Source: Cryptomeria japonica (lineage: Eukaryota > Streptophyta > Pinopsida > Cupressales > Cupressaceae). Taken from it: DNA of 60,000 bases. Of the stretch, positions 59,401 to 60,000 are shown piece by piece (within the stretch, counting starts at the first letter, position 1; every line of letters starts with the position of its first letter). The stretch spans positions 481,504,872 to 481,564,871 of the forward strand of contig NC_081412.1 in the NCBI RefSeq assembly GCF_030272615.1, read 5' to 3'. The notes beneath the pieces are model-generated. The model was not told the DNA's origin, did not search any database, and saw only the letters and a list, made by a program, of their open reading frames with translations. Both the position numbers and the translations under genes were made by a program.

Positions 59401-60000
59401 GGTTGAGCATGTGAATAAATGAGGAAGAAAATTTTAGATATAATTTCTTTCTCTCTGGTGTATCGATTGTTAGGAATTGGCTTAGATATTTTATGATCTA
59501 TTTTTCATGCTTATTGCTTATTCTTAGTGCAGTGGCAAAAACCACATAAAAATGCTTAATTTCACTCAATTCAAGTGAATTTTTGTAGATAAATTGATTT
59601 TTCTTGTGTGATTTGACTGTTTCTAGGAATTGTCTTTTGTAGACATTTGTATAGATTGGTTTTCATGCTTATTGCTAATTTAAAAACAGCGGCAAAAATC
59701 ACATAAAAATGCTCTGGTTCATTCAATTCCAGTAAACAATTGCTTGTGACTAAATTTGGTAGTTTTGCTGTTTTCAGCTTTGAGGATGTCCAAGGTAAAC
59801 ACTTCATAGTTCATTCACAGTTCAAAGTATAAAATATGGTTGATCTAGTCCTGATAACTTTTTGGTTTGATATCATGTGTGTGGCATCTTAATTCTATTT
59901 GGCAATTCTGAGGGCTTTTAGAAGTCTGTCATATTTGTTTTTGGTAATGTTTTTCATACAAGAAGATAATAATACATTCAAAGAGGTTGCCTGAGTCATA
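56480..60000. other. Right end of hAT 3 and unassigned flank
   Basis: 56,480-57,063 is probably the 5' non-coding and terminal part of hAT 3. Beyond it no gene is supported: the open frames at 57,596, 57,971 and 59,571 show no recognisable similarity or splice pattern. Confidence 0.4.
59470..59770. repeat. Tandem duplication, unit about 155 bp
   Basis: 'catgcttattgctta' at 59,506 recurs at 59,664. Both units continue with 'cagyggcaaaaaycacataaaaatgc' variants and 'caattc', and both begin near 'taggaatt' (59,470 and 59,623). The copies are diverged. Confidence 0.7.

Overview
The window looks like nuclear DNA from a seed plant with a very large, repeat-rich genome, most likely a conifer or other gymnosperm. 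This is inferred from a single plant gene spread over 10 kb by long introns, AT-rich sequence, old nested transposons and repeat-borne protein families of conifer type; the species cannot be named. No rRNA, tRNA, CRISPR or prokaryotic features were seen.

The only recognisable host gene is the 3' part of VPS54, the GARP tethering-complex subunit of endosome-to-Golgi transport. Six exons between 24,291 and 34,441 (+) splice in frame into the last 206 residues. Its upstream exons were not found; they lie outside the window or were lost.

Left flank (1-22.5 kb). A broken minus-strand ORF of a repeat-borne unknown protein (412-3,487) has a long leader of degenerate GTGGAAA...CATCGGGACTTTT motifs. 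Next come a minus-strand Copia gag with three zinc knuckles and its LTR (7.35-about 10.2 kb). Then a plus-strand Copia element (A) is cut into three pieces. One cut is a solo LTR (13,978-15,751, exact 5-bp target duplication) that itself holds a 601-bp non-autonomous hAT (exact 8-bp duplication). The other cut is a degraded hAT (4) that holds another LTR, which holds an 871-bp relative of the 601-bp element. Copia A ends with its 3' LTR at 21,374-22,469.

VPS54 introns hold an L1-type RNase H remnant, a solo LTR (29,391-30,177, exact 5-bp duplication), a CT microsatellite and a 115-bp tandem duplication.

Right flank (38.4-57 kb) is one old hAT element (3, minus strand) split into five pieces by later insertions: a 2.16-kb array of forward and inverted units, a TRIM with paired 138-bp LTRs, a Copia element (C) whose 5' LTR carries a 3.87-kb hAT (1), and a 3.37-kb hAT (2) with exact 8-bp duplication and a nearly complete transposase. 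Elements 2 and 3 share a domain and intron plan. hAT 2 is also the parent type of the 601-bp and 871-bp elements, because their ends match. The last 3 kb holds nothing recognisable except a tandem duplication.
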